From JAKZVK01 sp965261065 (GTDB lineage Bacteria > Acidobacteriota > Terriglobia > Bryobacterales > UBA6623), in NCBI GenBank assembly GCA_965261065.1, contig OZ253444.1:1116001-1180000 (forward strand): 64,000 nucleotides of DNA, in the 5' to 3' direction. Shown here piece after piece: positions 7,513-16,444 of the stretch (within the stretch, counting starts at the first letter, position 1; each line of letters opens with the position of its first letter). The notes beneath the pieces are model-generated. The model was not told the DNA's origin. It made no database searches and saw nothing but the letters and a program-made list of their open reading frames with translations. Position numbers and translations under genes: made by a program.

Positions 7513-9077
7513 TGGCCGCCGCCGGGCTCGCACCGGGCCTAGCCCCGAGCGCCGCAGCCGCTCCGAAGCTTTCCATGGGCGCCGACATGTACAAGTCGAT
7601 CGGCGTCCGACCGGTCATCAACTGCAAAGGCACTTTCACGGTCATGAGTGGATCGCTCATGCTGCCCGAATGCAGCCAGGCCATGCAGCAGGCCTCCCAG
7701 AACTTCGTTCAGATGGACGAACTGATGGCGGCGGTCGGCGAGCGCTTGGCCGAGATCACCGGTGCCGAGTCCGGGATGGTCAGCAGCGGCTGCGCGGCGG
7801 CGCTGACGCATTCGACGGCGGGCTGTATCACCGAAGGCAACCCCGAGCGCATTGCGCGGCTACCGAACCTCACGGGACTCAAGAGCGAAGTCATCGCGCC
7901 GAGCTATTCGCGAAACACTTACGACCACGCCATCCGCATGCTGGGCGTCAAGTTCATCAATGTGGACAACGAGCAGCAGATGCGCGCGGCGATTGGTCCA
8001 AAAACGACCATGGTGATGGTACTCGCCACGCGGCGCGCCGATGAGCCCTTCGGCCTGAAACAAGTGGCGGCCATTGCGCACGAGCACAACGTGCCCGTCC
8101 TCGTGGACGCGGCGGCCGAGGACTTGACGATCCCCAACGTCCATCTCGAACGCGGCGCCGACCTGGTGGCCTATAGCGGCGGCAAGGCGTTGCGCGGCCC
8201 GCAGAGTTCCGGCCTGCTGATCGGCCGCAAGGACCTGATCCAGGCCGCGTGGCTCAACAGCGCCACGCACCACGCCTTCGGCCGTCCGATGAAGGTGGGC
8301 AAAGAAGATGTCATGGGTCTGCTGGCCGCCGTCGAGATGTGGGTCAAGCGCGACCACGACGCCGAGTGGAAGGCGTGGGAAAGCTGGCTAGCCGAGATCG
8401 CCCAGAGCGTCGAGCGCGTCTCCGGCGTGACGACCGAAGTCTCGCAGCCGCGCGGGCTTTCAAACCGCTCGCCGCGCCTCTCCATCCGCTGGGACGGCGA
8501 GAAGATCGGCATCACCGGCGAAGAGGTCAACAAGCAGCTCTACAACGGTGATCCGCGAATCGTTTTGGCAGGCGGCAGCGGAAGCCCTCATAATCCCAAG
8601 GAGAGCTCGGTTAGCGTCATGCCGTGGCAAATGAAACCGGGCAGCGCCAAGGTGGTCGCGGCGGAACTTCATCGCGTGCTCTCGAACCCCAAGGTCAGCC
8701 GGTCGCCCAAGCCGAGCGGCCCGCCCACCGAAATCGCCGGCCAGTGGGACTTGCACATGGACTTCGTGCTCGGCGGCGTCGACCACAGTGTCTTCCTCGA
8801 GCAGTTGGACGACAACCTGGTCGGCACCCACAGCGGCGAGATGACCGACGGCGAGGTCCGAGGCTGGGTGGAAGGCAACGAGGCCCACTTCCGCAGCCGC
8901 CACCGATACGAGGGGTCCGGGTTCGGATACTCGTTCGAGGGCACGGTCCGGGGCGATACGATGGAGGGCGAAGTCGACCTCGGCGAGTACAGCCCCTACG
9001 GCCCCGTAAAGTGGACCGCCCAGCGCCACGAGTACGGTCGGCGGCGCAGGCCGGTGCGACCCGTGAAGAACGTGTAG
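7449..9077 (+). CDS. Tat-exported SelA-like PLP-dependent enzyme, copy C (overlaps B)
   Basis: Copy C is the third paralogue: PLP domain with YSGGKALRGPQSSG (about Lys246), LVDAAAEDL, and the C-terminal beta domain starting GQWDLHMDFV. It has no upstream intergenic region because its 5' end is joined to the 3' end of copy B. An ATG at 7449, inside copy B in the other frame, gives 542 residues, equal to its paralogues. It also supplies FLRRSRRALFRNGG, a complete twin-arginine motif. The alternative ATG at 7512 (overlapping B's stop as TGATG) would give 521 residues and lose the arginines, leaving the protein cytoplasmic. Expression probably depends on coupling to copy B. Confidence 0.75.
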   Translation: MVRSAPFLRRSRRALFRNGGLMAAAGLAPGLAPSAAAAPKLSMGADMYKSIGVRPVINCKGTFTVMSGSLMLPECSQAMQQASQNFVQMDELMAAVGERLAEITGAESGMVSSGCAAALTHSTAGCITEGNPERIARLPNLTGLKSEVIAPSYSRNTYDHAIRMLGVKFINVDNEQQMRAAIGPKTTMVMVLATRRADEPFGLKQVAAIAHEHNVPVLVDAAAEDLTIPNVHLERGADLVAYSGGKALRGPQSSGLLIGRKDLIQAAWLNSATHHAFGRPMKVGKEDVMGLLAAVEMWVKRDHDAEWKAWESWLAEIAQSVERVSGVTTEVSQPRGLSNRSPRLSIRWDGEKIGITGEEVNKQLYNGDPRIVLAGGSGSPHNPKESSVSVMPWQMKPGSAKVVAAELHRVLSNPKVSRSPKPSGPPTEIAGQWDLHMDFVLGGVDHSVFLEQLDDNLVGTHSGEMTDGEVRGWVEGNEAHFRSRHRYEGSGFGYSFEGTVRGDTMEGEVDLGEYSPYGPVKWTAQRHEYGRRRRPVRPVKNV

Positions 9078-9156
9078 AGCATTACGCCGGGCGTAGCGAG
9101 GTTTTGTTCTCGTAGGCGAATGGTCGTACATCCGGCAATGTAGGGGCACGGCATGC

Positions 9157-10551
9157 TGTCAAGTACCCAGACATCGTTTCCAGGTGTTCACAAGACATCG
9201 TTTCCACCCTCCGTTCCAGGTGATGGGGGCGGCGAGGGCCGATTGGGCTTCGGGTTGGCGGTGGAGGCGCCGCCGCGGGAGCCCGTAGGGCGACCAAGGT
9301 CGGCGCCTCCACCGCCTGACCCCGCCGGGCGTACCAGCGAATGCGTCTGCTGCGCACCCAGTTCCAACTCGCGCACATACATGTGCCGAAAACGTACCGC
9401 AATCGTATCCAGTGGCAACCGCTCCAGCCCCACCCACTCTCCCGCCAACGCCTAGCTCACAAACCAATGACGGCCCCCCTCCCACAGACAGCCCGCCTCG
9501 TTCAGCCGCTGGACCTCCATCCCCGCCGCATACTCCCACGCCGGCGGTTGCGGCTGATACGCCCTTTCGCTGGGCTGCCAACGGCTGGCCGGCGTCTCCA
9601 TCTGAAGCGCTTCGTGCGGACGCACTTCGTTGTACTCGCGCCGGAAGTGCGCCAGCCACTCGGCCCAATCCTTCACCGGCGACGGTCCGCCTCGATGCCG
9701 CACCGCCGCCTCGATCGCGCCGTGAAAACGCTCCACCTTGCCCTGCGTTTGCGGATGCCGCGGCCGCCCGTACAGCAAGCGAATCCCCTGCTTGATCAAC
9801 CACACCGACAGCACCGTCAACCCATGCTCGCTGTGTGCGGAGAACCACTGTGTGCCGCGGTCCATCAACATCGCCTTCGGCAAACCCGCTTGCTCGAACG
9901 TTTGTTGCAGACAGGCCTGGATCGGCTCGCGGCGCAGCACCCGCAGCGCGTGCAACCCGACCGCATAGCGACTGTGGTCATCGAGGATCGACAGCGGCTG
10001 ACAAATCCCGTCGAGGCTTTTGAGCGGCCCCTTGCCGTCCATCTGCCACAGGTCGTTGGGCCGTGGGCGCTCGAAGCGCTGCAAGGCCGGCCGCGGGGCG
10101 TGCACGTTCACCAGCCCGTGGCGCTTGAGGATGCGATGCACCGTCGTCGCCGGATAGCGCACGCCGCTTTCTTCGAGCAGCCGCTGGAGCTTGCGCGCGC
10201 CCCAGCCGTAGCGTCGGCGCAGCTCGAGCACTTGCCGTTCCCGCTCCGGGGCGCTGCGGCGCGGCGAGGAATGCGGGCGGCGGCTCAACTCACCCAGCTG
10301 AGCGAGCGTGCCGCAGGCGAGGTAGCGATCCCGCCACTTGCGACCGGTCGGGCGCGAGATGCCAAACTCGCGGCACAACTCACTGAGCGACTCGGCGCCG
10401 CTGGCGGCGCGCACGACGAATTGCATTCTAGTTTCTTTCATTTCCAGTTTCCGAAAGGGCATCGGGAGGACTCCTTCGTCCGACCTTAGCCCACGGCTGG
10501 GTGGAAACCATGTCTTGTGTACAACTGGAAACGATGTCATGGAACTGAACA
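9157..10551 (-). mobile_element. IS481-type insertion sequence, copy A (1,395 bp)
   Basis: The element runs from TGTCAAGTACCC to its imperfect inverted repeat ending GGAACTGAACA. The terminal repeats extend for about 55 bases and include the subterminal blocks ACATCGTTTCCAG and CACAAGACAT(C/G)GTTTCCA. It is flanked by GCATGC on both sides (9151-9156 and 10552-10557). Left flank GGGGCACG and right flank CGTGCCC show that the target was the genome palindrome GGGCACGGCATGCCGTGCCC. It is nearly identical to copy B at 14085, so both are recent arrivals. Confidence 0.9.
9188..10462 (-). pseudogene. IS481-type transposase, copy A, interrupted by a stop codon
   Basis: The frame starts at ATG 10462 (MPFRKLEMKE, preceded by GGAG). 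It has a helix-turn-helix (ELCREFGISRPTGRKWRDRY) and a DDE core with DLWQMDGKG, LMDRGTQW and HPQTQGKVERFHG. At 9452-9454 a TAG replaces the Glu codon found in copy B (VSEALAGEW), so about 88 C-terminal residues are lost, although the sequence continues to 9188. The catalytic core is intact, so partial activity is possible. Copy B can supply the full protein in trans. Confidence 0.85.
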
Positions 10552-10654
10552 GCATGCCGTGCCCGGCGGCTCCCTCCACCCCGTCTGCGTAGCGGAGGCT
10601 TGACCAATTCCATCGATCCACGCGTGATGCGATCGGTGCTGACCGCTTTCCGAC

Positions 10655-11860
10655 GTGCAAGTCCAAATAGAAAAGCTTGTCTACGGCGGGCAGGGCCTCG
10701 GCCGTGTGGAAGGCCGTGTTGTGCTCGTTCCCTTTGTGGCGCCGGGCGAGACCGTCGAGGTCGAAGCGGTCCGTCAGAAGAAGGGCCTGATCGAGGGGCG
10801 CGCTGTCGACTGGGTCTCGAAGAGCTCCAGCCGCGTCGAAGCGCGCTGCCCTGTGTTTGGGGTCTGTGGCGGCTGTCACTACCAGCACCTTTCCTACGAC
10901 CAGCAACTCGAGTCAAAGAGTCAAATCCTTCTCGAGACGCTGGCGCGCGTGGGCAAGATCACGTGGGACGGCCCGGTCGAGACGGTTGCGGGAGAGCCGT
11001 GGGGCTACCGCAACCGCACCCAACTTCGGATCGCCAAGCGAGGTCGAAGGGCCGCGGTCGGCTTCTTCGAAGCGGGCTCGCATCGTCTGGTCGCGGCCGA
11101 GTCGTGCCCGGTCAACTCACCCCTTCTCAATCGCGCCCATGAGACTCTGCGCGGGATGGCCCAAGAGCGGCGCTTCCCGAACTTCCTGCGCGAAGTGGAG
11201 TTCTTCACCAACGAGACTGACGTGCAGTTGAACGTCCTATCCAGCGACCGGCCCCTGGCCAAGTCATTCTTCGAATGGTGCGGGCAAACAATCGAGGGTT
11301 TCGAGCCAACCGACACCATCGACTACCCGGTGGGGGACGATCTCTTTCGCGTCGGCAGTCGATCGTTCTTCCAAGTGAATCGGTTCCTCGTCAACGAGCT
11401 GGCGAAGGTTGTGGCGGGTGATGCTTCCGGCCGTTTCGCGCTCGATCTTTATGCCGGCGTGGGGCTGTTCACGTTGCCTCTCGCCCGGCAGTTTGAGCGC
11501 GTGGTGGCCGTGGACGCAAGCCGGCGGGCGATGCGCGATCTGCGATTCAACCTCGAACGCGCTGAGGCCGACGCGCAGGTCGTCAATCTCAACGTCGCGG
11601 AATTCCTGCCGAGCCTCATCGATCCTGTGGACTTTGTCGTGGCCGACCCTCCGCGTGCGGGCCTGGGACCGGAGGTGACGGCCGAGCTTGTAAGGCTGCG
11701 GCCCAGGCGGCTCGTGCTGGTGTCGTGTGACCCGCCGACGTTGGCGCGTGACTTGTCGCCGTTGCTGGCAGGCGGGTACCGGATACAGTCGATGACGTTG
11801 GTAGACTTGTTTCCGCAGACTTTTCACTTGGAAGCGGTAGTCTGTTTGACCGCCGAGTAG
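10655..11860 (+). CDS. RlmD/RumA-family 23S rRNA (uracil-C5) methyltransferase
   Basis: This 401-residue protein is a class I SAM-dependent RNA methyltransferase. It has an N-terminal TRAM domain (residues 1-60) and an iron-sulfur cysteine set (RCPVFGVCGGC plus SCPVN). The catalytic half has motif I DLYAGVGLFTLP, VVADPPRAGLG and the nucleophile motif SCDPPTLARDL. The family makes m5U at fixed positions of 23S rRNA or tRNA; which uracil is modified cannot be told from sequence. The start is a GTG, as no ATG precedes the conserved TRAM domain. It lies about 100 bases beyond the right end of IS481 copy A, which may have displaced its promoter. Confidence 0.9.
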   Translation: MQVQIEKLVYGGQGLGRVEGRVVLVPFVAPGETVEVEAVRQKKGLIEGRAVDWVSKSSSRVEARCPVFGVCGGCHYQHLSYDQQLESKSQILLETLARVGKITWDGPVETVAGEPWGYRNRTQLRIAKRGRRAAVGFFEAGSHRLVAAESCPVNSPLLNRAHETLRGMAQERRFPNFLREVEFFTNETDVQLNVLSSDRPLAKSFFEWCGQTIEGFEPTDTIDYPVGDDLFRVGSRSFFQVNRFLVNELAKVVAGDASGRFALDLYAGVGLFTLPLARQFERVVAVDASRRAMRDLRFNLERAEADAQVVNLNVAEFLPSLIDPVDFVVADPPRAGLGPEVTAELVRLRPRRLVLVSCDPPTLARDLSPLLAGGYRIQSMTLVDLFPQTFHLEAVVCLTAE

Positions 11861-11898
11861 CGCACGCCCTCGCGGCTCGGGGCTGTCACTTCCGGCTG

Positions 11899-12708
11899 TC
11901 ACTTCCGGCTGAAGCCGCCGCCGCTGAAAAACAAATTGCGCGCGCCGCAATCGGGACAGCGATACGTCGGCACAAGGCCAAGCACCCGCCGTATCCAGCC
12001 CTCCTCCGCCAAACGTTGCGGGCTATGACCTGAGCCACAGCGGGCGCAGGCGTTCACCCATCCCACCGTCTCGACCGGAACAGACACCTTGCCGAAGTAG
12101 AGCGCCCAGCCGTATACCGCGGTGCGTGTTCCCAACAGGCGGTCGATAATTCGGAACAGACCGTTGAAAAGCACCAGCGTCCATTCACGTCCGCCGCCGA
12201 GCAAGATCAGCTTACGCGGCGCGCGGGACCGCCGATTCTTCGAGTTCAAGAACGAGAGCGATGTGTAGAGCAGCCGCGAGCCTGCGTGGCGTAGACCCAC
12301 CTTGCGCTCGATCAGGTTTGCCAGAGCATCGGCCGAGCGAAACGCATTGACATGCCCGCCGCCTCGGGCCAGCCACCGATACAGCCGATCGGTAACCGTC
12401 GTGGCGTCGGGAACGGCCGCGTAGAAGGCGGCTCCCGAGCCCGCCACGCGCCCAACCTCGCCCAGCGCTTCATCGAGCTTTTCAAAGTGTTCGAGGCTGT
12501 GGTTTGAAATCACCGCCGCGAAGCAGCCGTCTCGAAACGGCAGCCGGGCAGCGTCCGTCTTGACCACGCAGCCCCCACCGCCCTCCGCCGGCGGATCGAG
12601 ATCCACGCGGACCGTAACGAACGGGCGTCCCCGAGGGTCAAAGCTGCCGAAACGGCTGCCCAGGTCCAGCACGTAGCCGCCGTCAAGGTGCGTCAGGATC
12701 TCGTGCAC
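11899..12708 (-). CDS. SAM-dependent methyltransferase with C-terminal zinc ribbon
   Basis: The 269-residue protein has the class I methyltransferase core (VLDLGSRFGSFD as motif I, then DAARLPFRDGCFAAVISNHSLEH as the type-11 signature). At the C-terminus two CxxC pairs (CARCG and CPDCG, about residues 222-255) suggest a zinc ribbon. The substrate is unknown; related proteins act in polysaccharide or lipid pathways. It converges on the RNA methyltransferase, with 38 bases between their ends. Confidence 0.75.
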   Translation of the reverse strand: MHEILTHLDGGYVLDLGSRFGSFDPRGRPFVTVRVDLDPPAEGGGGCVVKTDAARLPFRDGCFAAVISNHSLEHFEKLDEALGEVGRVAGSGAAFYAAVPDATTVTDRLYRWLARGGGHVNAFRSADALANLIERKVGLRHAGSRLLYTSLSFLNSKNRRSRAPRKLILLGGGREWTLVLFNGLFRIIDRLLGTRTAVYGWALYFGKVSVPVETVGWVNACARCGSGHSPQRLAEEGWIRRVLGLVPTYRCPDCGARNLFFSGGGFSRK

Positions 12709-12805
12709 GTCGTTGATATTCTCCTACACCTGTAACGGCGGGAAGACCCGGCCCGTCCCAATGACGCGGGAAGGGGGAGAGAGCACGGAAGAGGAGGCAA
12801 TCACC

Positions 12806-13744
12806 ATGAAGTACGTTCAAATTGGCATTTTGGTATGTCTGGCGGCGATTGCGGCGTTGCTGGCCGGTATCTATGTCGGGCAGCGCGGGCAGCCTGACGC
12901 TGAGCAGGCGATGTCTTCACCCGTCGAGAGCGTGGCTTTTGTGGCCGAGCCGGAGACCCTCAACGCGCCCTCGCCCGCCATTGCGGAGGCGCCGCCGGCG
13001 CCCCCGGAGAAACCGAGTCCCCGACGGCCGAAACCCGTTAGGCGAACGCCCGCCGAGCCGGCGGCACCTCCCCAGCCGGACCCTCAGCCGGATTCACGAG
13101 CCGCTCCGTCACCCGAGCCTCCCCCTCCCCCGATAGCGGTGGCGCGGCCAGCCGAACCCCAGCCGCCCGTTGTCGAAACGGAGAGACCGGAGCCACCGCC
13201 TCCAGAGCCCCCCCGAGAGCCACGCCGGGTCACCTTGCCCGCCGGAACCGACGTGGCTGTGCGACTGGATTTCGCCCTAGCCAGCGACCGCAACTATGGC
13301 GGGGATACTTTCACCGCGACCTTGGACAAAGCGATCGTCGTCGATGACATGGTCATTGCCGAAAAAGGCGCGCCGGTCGAAGGCGTGGTGGTGGATGCCG
13401 TTCGGGCCGGGCGCGTCAAAGGACTTGCCAAGCTGTCGATCGAACTCGTTCGGCTCGACACGGCTGATGGGCAGAGGGTCGAAATCGTCACCAACCGTAT
13501 CCACCGCCAGACGGAGAAATCCACCAAAGACGACATGAAGAAGGTCGGGATCGGAGCCGGTATCGGAGCTATCATCGGCGCGATTGCCGGCGGCGGCAAG
13601 GGAGCTGCGATCGGGGCCGGCGCTGGGGCCGGCGCCGGAGGGGGAGCGGCGGCCGCCACTCGCGGCAAGCCTGTTCGCATTCCCGTCGAGTCGCGGCTGC
13701 AATTCCGCCTGATGGAGCCTCTCGAGATCGTAGAGAGACTGTAA
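12806..13744 (+). CDS. Proline-rich, membrane-anchored protein with glycine zipper
   Basis: No specific family is recognised. The 312-residue product starts at ATG 12806, behind a strong GAGGAGG ribosome site. It has one N-terminal membrane segment (IGILVCLAAIAALLAGIYVG) and a Pro/Glu-rich linker (about residues 55-150) that probably spans the periplasm. A folded domain beginning VTLPAGTDVAVRLDFALAS follows, resembling the TrbI/conjugative-type beta domain also seen in acidobacterial envelope proteins. A glycine zipper (GIGAGIGAIIGAIAGGGKGA) near residues 250-285 could insert into a membrane. The architecture suggests an envelope protein. Confidence 0.65.
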   Translation: MKYVQIGILVCLAAIAALLAGIYVGQRGQPDAEQAMSSPVESVAFVAEPETLNAPSPAIAEAPPAPPEKPSPRRPKPVRRTPAEPAAPPQPDPQPDSRAAPSPEPPPPPIAVARPAEPQPPVVETERPEPPPPEPPREPRRVTLPAGTDVAVRLDFALASDRNYGGDTFTATLDKAIVVDDMVIAEKGAPVEGVVVDAVRAGRVKGLAKLSIELVRLDTADGQRVEIVTNRIHRQTEKSTKDDMKKVGIGAGIGAIIGAIAGGGKGAAIGAGAGAGAGGGAAAATRGKPVRIPVESRLQFRLMEPLEIVERL

Positions 13745-13791
13745 GCCCCAGCCCGCCCTAGCCGGAGGCTCGCGGGCTAGAATAAGCGGCG

Positions 13792-14037
13792 ATGCCGGCT
13801 GATCTCTCCGAGCTGCCTACATGCCTTTGCCGCGCCTGCGGCGCAGCCATTGAGGTGCAGGTTGGGTTCAAGGGCAAGGTTGTCTGGACGCTCGATGCCG
13901 GCAACCCCGACTTCAGCGCCACCTCGCCCGAACTCCTTGGAGACTACAAACAGCCGCGGCTGGTTTGCTCCGCCGACGTGATGCACCGAACCGGCTTCAA
14001 GCTGCTCGACGGACAAGTCGTGCCGGAGCCGGACTAG
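13792..14037 (+). CDS. Small cysteine-containing protein of unknown function
   Basis: This 81-residue frame follows the glycine-zipper gene by 47 bases and ends just before IS481 copy B. It has CLCRACG near the start and a single later Cys (RLVCSADV), which could form a partial metal site. It is not recognised. The small size, position in an apparent operon and amino-acid composition support a real gene, with moderate confidence only. Confidence 0.5.
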   Translation: MPADLSELPTCLCRACGAAIEVQVGFKGKVVWTLDAGNPDFSATSPELLGDYKQPRLVCSADVMHRTGFKLLDGQVVPEPD

Positions 14038-14084
14038 CAGTGTGACAACATTGGGAAGCGGTGAAATGTAGGGGCACGGCATGC

Positions 14085-15480
14085 TGTCAAGTACCCAAAC
14101 ATCGTTTCCAGGTGTTCACAAGACATCGTTTCCACCCTCCGTTCCAGGTGATGGGGGCGGCGAGGGCCGATTGGGCTTCGGGTTGGCGGTGGAGGCGCCG
14201 CCGCGGGAGCCCGTAGGGCGACCAAGGTCGGCGCCTCCACCGCCTGACCCCGCCGGGCGTACCAGCGAATGCGTCTGCTGCGCACCCAGTTCCAACTCGC
14301 GCACATACATGTGCCGAAAACGCACCGCAATCGTATCCAGCGGCAACCGCTCCAGCCCCACCCACTCTCCCGCCAACGCCTCGCTCACAAACCAATGACG
14401 GCCCCCCTCCCACAGACAGCCCGCCTCGTTCAGCCGCTGGACCTCCATCCCCGCCGCATACTCCCACGCCGGCGGTTGCGGCTGATACGCCCTTTCGCTG
14501 CGCCGCCATCGGCTGGCCGGCGTCTCCATCTGAAGCGCTTCGTGCGGACGCCCTTCGTTGTACTCGCGCCGGAAGTGCGCCAGCCACTCGGCCCAATCCT
14601 TCACCGGCGACGGTCCGCCTCGATGCCGCACCGCCGCCTCGATCGCGCCGTGAAAACGCTCCACCTTGCCCTGTGTTTGCGGATGCCGCGGCCGCCCGTA
14701 CAGCAAGCGAATCCCCTGCTTGATCAACCACACCGACAGCATCGTCAACCCATGCTCGCTGTGTGCGGAGAACCACTGTGTGCCGCGGTCCATCAACATC
14801 GCCTTCGGCAAACCCGCTTGCTCGAACGTTTGTTGCAGACAGGCCTGGATCGGCTCGCGGCGCAGCACCCGCAGCGCGTGCAACCCGACCGCATAGCGGC
14901 TGTGGTCATCGAGGATCGACAGCGGCTGACAAATCCCGTCGAGGCTCTTCAGAGGCCCCTTGCCGTCCATCTGCCACAGGTCGTTGGGCCGTGGGCGCTC
15001 GAAGCGTTGCAAGGCCGGCCGCGGGGCGTGCACGTTCACCAGCCCGTGGCGCTTGAGGATGCGATGCACCGTCGTCGCCGGATAGCGCACGCCGCTTTCT
15101 TCGAGCAGCCGCTGCAGCTTGCGCGCGCCCCAGCCGTAGCGTTGGCGCAGTTCGAGCACTTGCCGTTCCCGCTCCGGGGCGCTGCGGCGGGGCGAGGAAT
15201 GCGGGCGGCGGCTCAACTCACCCAGCTGAGCGAGCGTGCCGCAGGCGAGGTAGCGATCCCGCCACTTGCGACCGGTCGGGCGCGAGATGCCAAACTCGCG
15301 GCACAACTCACTGAGCGACTCGGCGCCGCTGGCGGCGCGCACGACGAATTGTATTCTAGATCCTTTCATTTCCAGTTTCCGAAAGGGCATCGGGGGGACT
15401 TCTTCGTCCGACCTTAGCCCACGGCTGCAGTGGAAACCATGTCTTGTGTACAACTGGAAACGATGTCATGGAACTGAACA
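14085..15480 (-). mobile_element. IS481-type insertion sequence, copy B (1,396 bp)
   Basis: This is the second copy of the element at 9157, in the same orientation and almost identical. It is flanked by GCATGC duplications at 14079-14084 and 15481-15486. The left flank ATGTAGGGGCACG and right flank CGTGCCCG again reconstruct the palindrome GGGCACGGCATGCCGTGCCC. The segment between the copies (10558-14078) holds unrelated housekeeping genes, and each copy has its own duplication, so these are two separate insertions. Confidence 0.9.
14116..15390 (-). CDS. IS481-type transposase, copy B, full length
   Basis: The 424-residue transposase starts at ATG 15390 (MPFRKLEMKG); an in-frame ATG at 15453 would add 21 residues. 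It contains the HTH, the DDE residues in DLWQMDGKG, LMDRGTQW and HPQTQGKVERFHG, and a C-terminal segment (VSEALAGEWVGLERLPLDTI) lost in copy A. It uses a DDE strand-transfer mechanism on the surrounding inverted repeats. It differs from copy A by scattered substitutions only. Confidence 0.9.
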   Translation of the reverse strand: MPFRKLEMKGSRIQFVVRAASGAESLSELCREFGISRPTGRKWRDRYLACGTLAQLGELSRRPHSSPRRSAPERERQVLELRQRYGWGARKLQRLLEESGVRYPATTVHRILKRHGLVNVHAPRPALQRFERPRPNDLWQMDGKGPLKSLDGICQPLSILDDHSRYAVGLHALRVLRREPIQACLQQTFEQAGLPKAMLMDRGTQWFSAHSEHGLTMLSVWLIKQGIRLLYGRPRHPQTQGKVERFHGAIEAAVRHRGGPSPVKDWAEWLAHFRREYNEGRPHEALQMETPASRWRRSERAYQPQPPAWEYAAGMEVQRLNEAGCLWEGGRHWFVSEALAGEWVGLERLPLDTIAVRFRHMYVRELELGAQQTHSLVRPAGSGGGGADLGRPTGSRGGASTANPKPNRPSPPPSPGTEGGNDVL

Positions 15481-15560
15481 GCATGCCGTGCCCGTGCCCG
15501 CCCGGATCGCGGATGCCGTTGTGAGATCGTCACCGAACTCGTAAAACTCTGTGGCCAGGT

Positions 15561-16415
15561 ATGAATGGCGCGTCACACTTGATGCAAGCGCCTGTCGACG
15601 AACTGCGGCGGCAGGCAAAAATCCCCTTCCGGCTGCTGCCGGATATCCCCACACTGCTTGAACATTTCGCGTGCTCGATCGCCGATGAGATCAAGCTTCA
15701 TAACGAACGCGGCGAGCCCACGCGGTTGATCTTGCCGGTCGGACCGGTCAAGCACTATCCGAAACTGGTAGAGATCACGAATCGCGAGCACATCAGTTGG
15801 AAGAACGTCCACGTCTTCCAGATGGACGAGTTCCTCGACTGGCAGGGCCGGCTGATTCCCGAGTCGCATCCATTGAGCTTCGTCGGGTTTATGCGCGGCG
15901 AGCTGTTCGCGAAGATCGACGCCGAGCTGCGCCTCCCCGAAGGCCAGTATCACTTCCCTCACCCCTTCCGCATCGACGAGATCAGCGAACAGATCGACAA
16001 GGCCGGCGGCGTCGACTGCTGCTACGGCGGTATCGGGTACCACGGCCATGTGGCGTTCAACGAGCCGCCGATCTCGCGCTGGCACAAGGTGCCGGTGGAG
16101 GAGTTGCGCGAGTCGCTGACGCGCGTCGTGTCGTTGGGGGCTGATTCGATCGTGGTGCAGAGCATCGGCTCGGCAGGCGGCGACTCGGGGGCGATTCCTC
16201 CGATGGCGGTGACGCTGGGGATGAAGGACATCTTGGCGTCACGCAAGATACGCGTCTACCTTGGGGGTGGCGAGCGTCACCGGGCGATCTTCCGCATCGC
16301 GGTGGCGGGCGAGGTCAGCACCGACTATCCGGCGACGCTGATGCAGGGCCACCCCGATGCCGGGGTCCTCACCGATGAAGCGACGGCGCAGCCGATCGAA
16401 TTGGGACTGCGATGA
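15561..16415 (+). CDS. NagB-like glucosamine-6-phosphate deaminase homologue
   Basis: The 284-residue protein belongs to the NagB/6-phosphogluconolactonase superfamily. It keeps FQMDEFLDW (the NagB Asp72 region) and GIGYHGHVAFNEPP, aligned with GxGxDGHIAFNEP of NagB. The Asp that precedes Gly-His in NagB (Asp141 in E. coli) is His here, while the following His and the Glu of NEP are present. It may therefore not be a classical deaminase; a related sugar-phosphate isomerase or deaminase function is possible. It stands alone, just right of IS481 copy B. Confidence 0.75.
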   Translation: MNGASHLMQAPVDELRRQAKIPFRLLPDIPTLLEHFACSIADEIKLHNERGEPTRLILPVGPVKHYPKLVEITNREHISWKNVHVFQMDEFLDWQGRLIPESHPLSFVGFMRGELFAKIDAELRLPEGQYHFPHPFRIDEISEQIDKAGGVDCCYGGIGYHGHVAFNEPPISRWHKVPVEELRESLTRVVSLGADSIVVQSIGSAGGDSGAIPPMAVTLGMKDILASRKIRVYLGGGERHRAIFRIAVAGEVSTDYPATLMQGHPDAGVLTDEATAQPIELGLR

Positions 16416-16444
16416 ATAGGGCAGCGGCCTACGGCTGCGGCGCT

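Noticed and set aside
3922..9077. True selenocysteine synthase (SelA) genes
   Set aside because: Tat signals, an extra C-terminal domain, three copies and no selB, selD or intact tRNA-Sec nearby all argue against a role in selenocysteine synthesis.
9341..10489. Plus-strand frame of 382 codons over IS481 copy A (and its twin 14269-15417)
   Set aside because: It is antisense to the transposase, His/Pro/Arg-rich, and matches only because the two IS copies are alike. The transposase frame has the DDE motifs.
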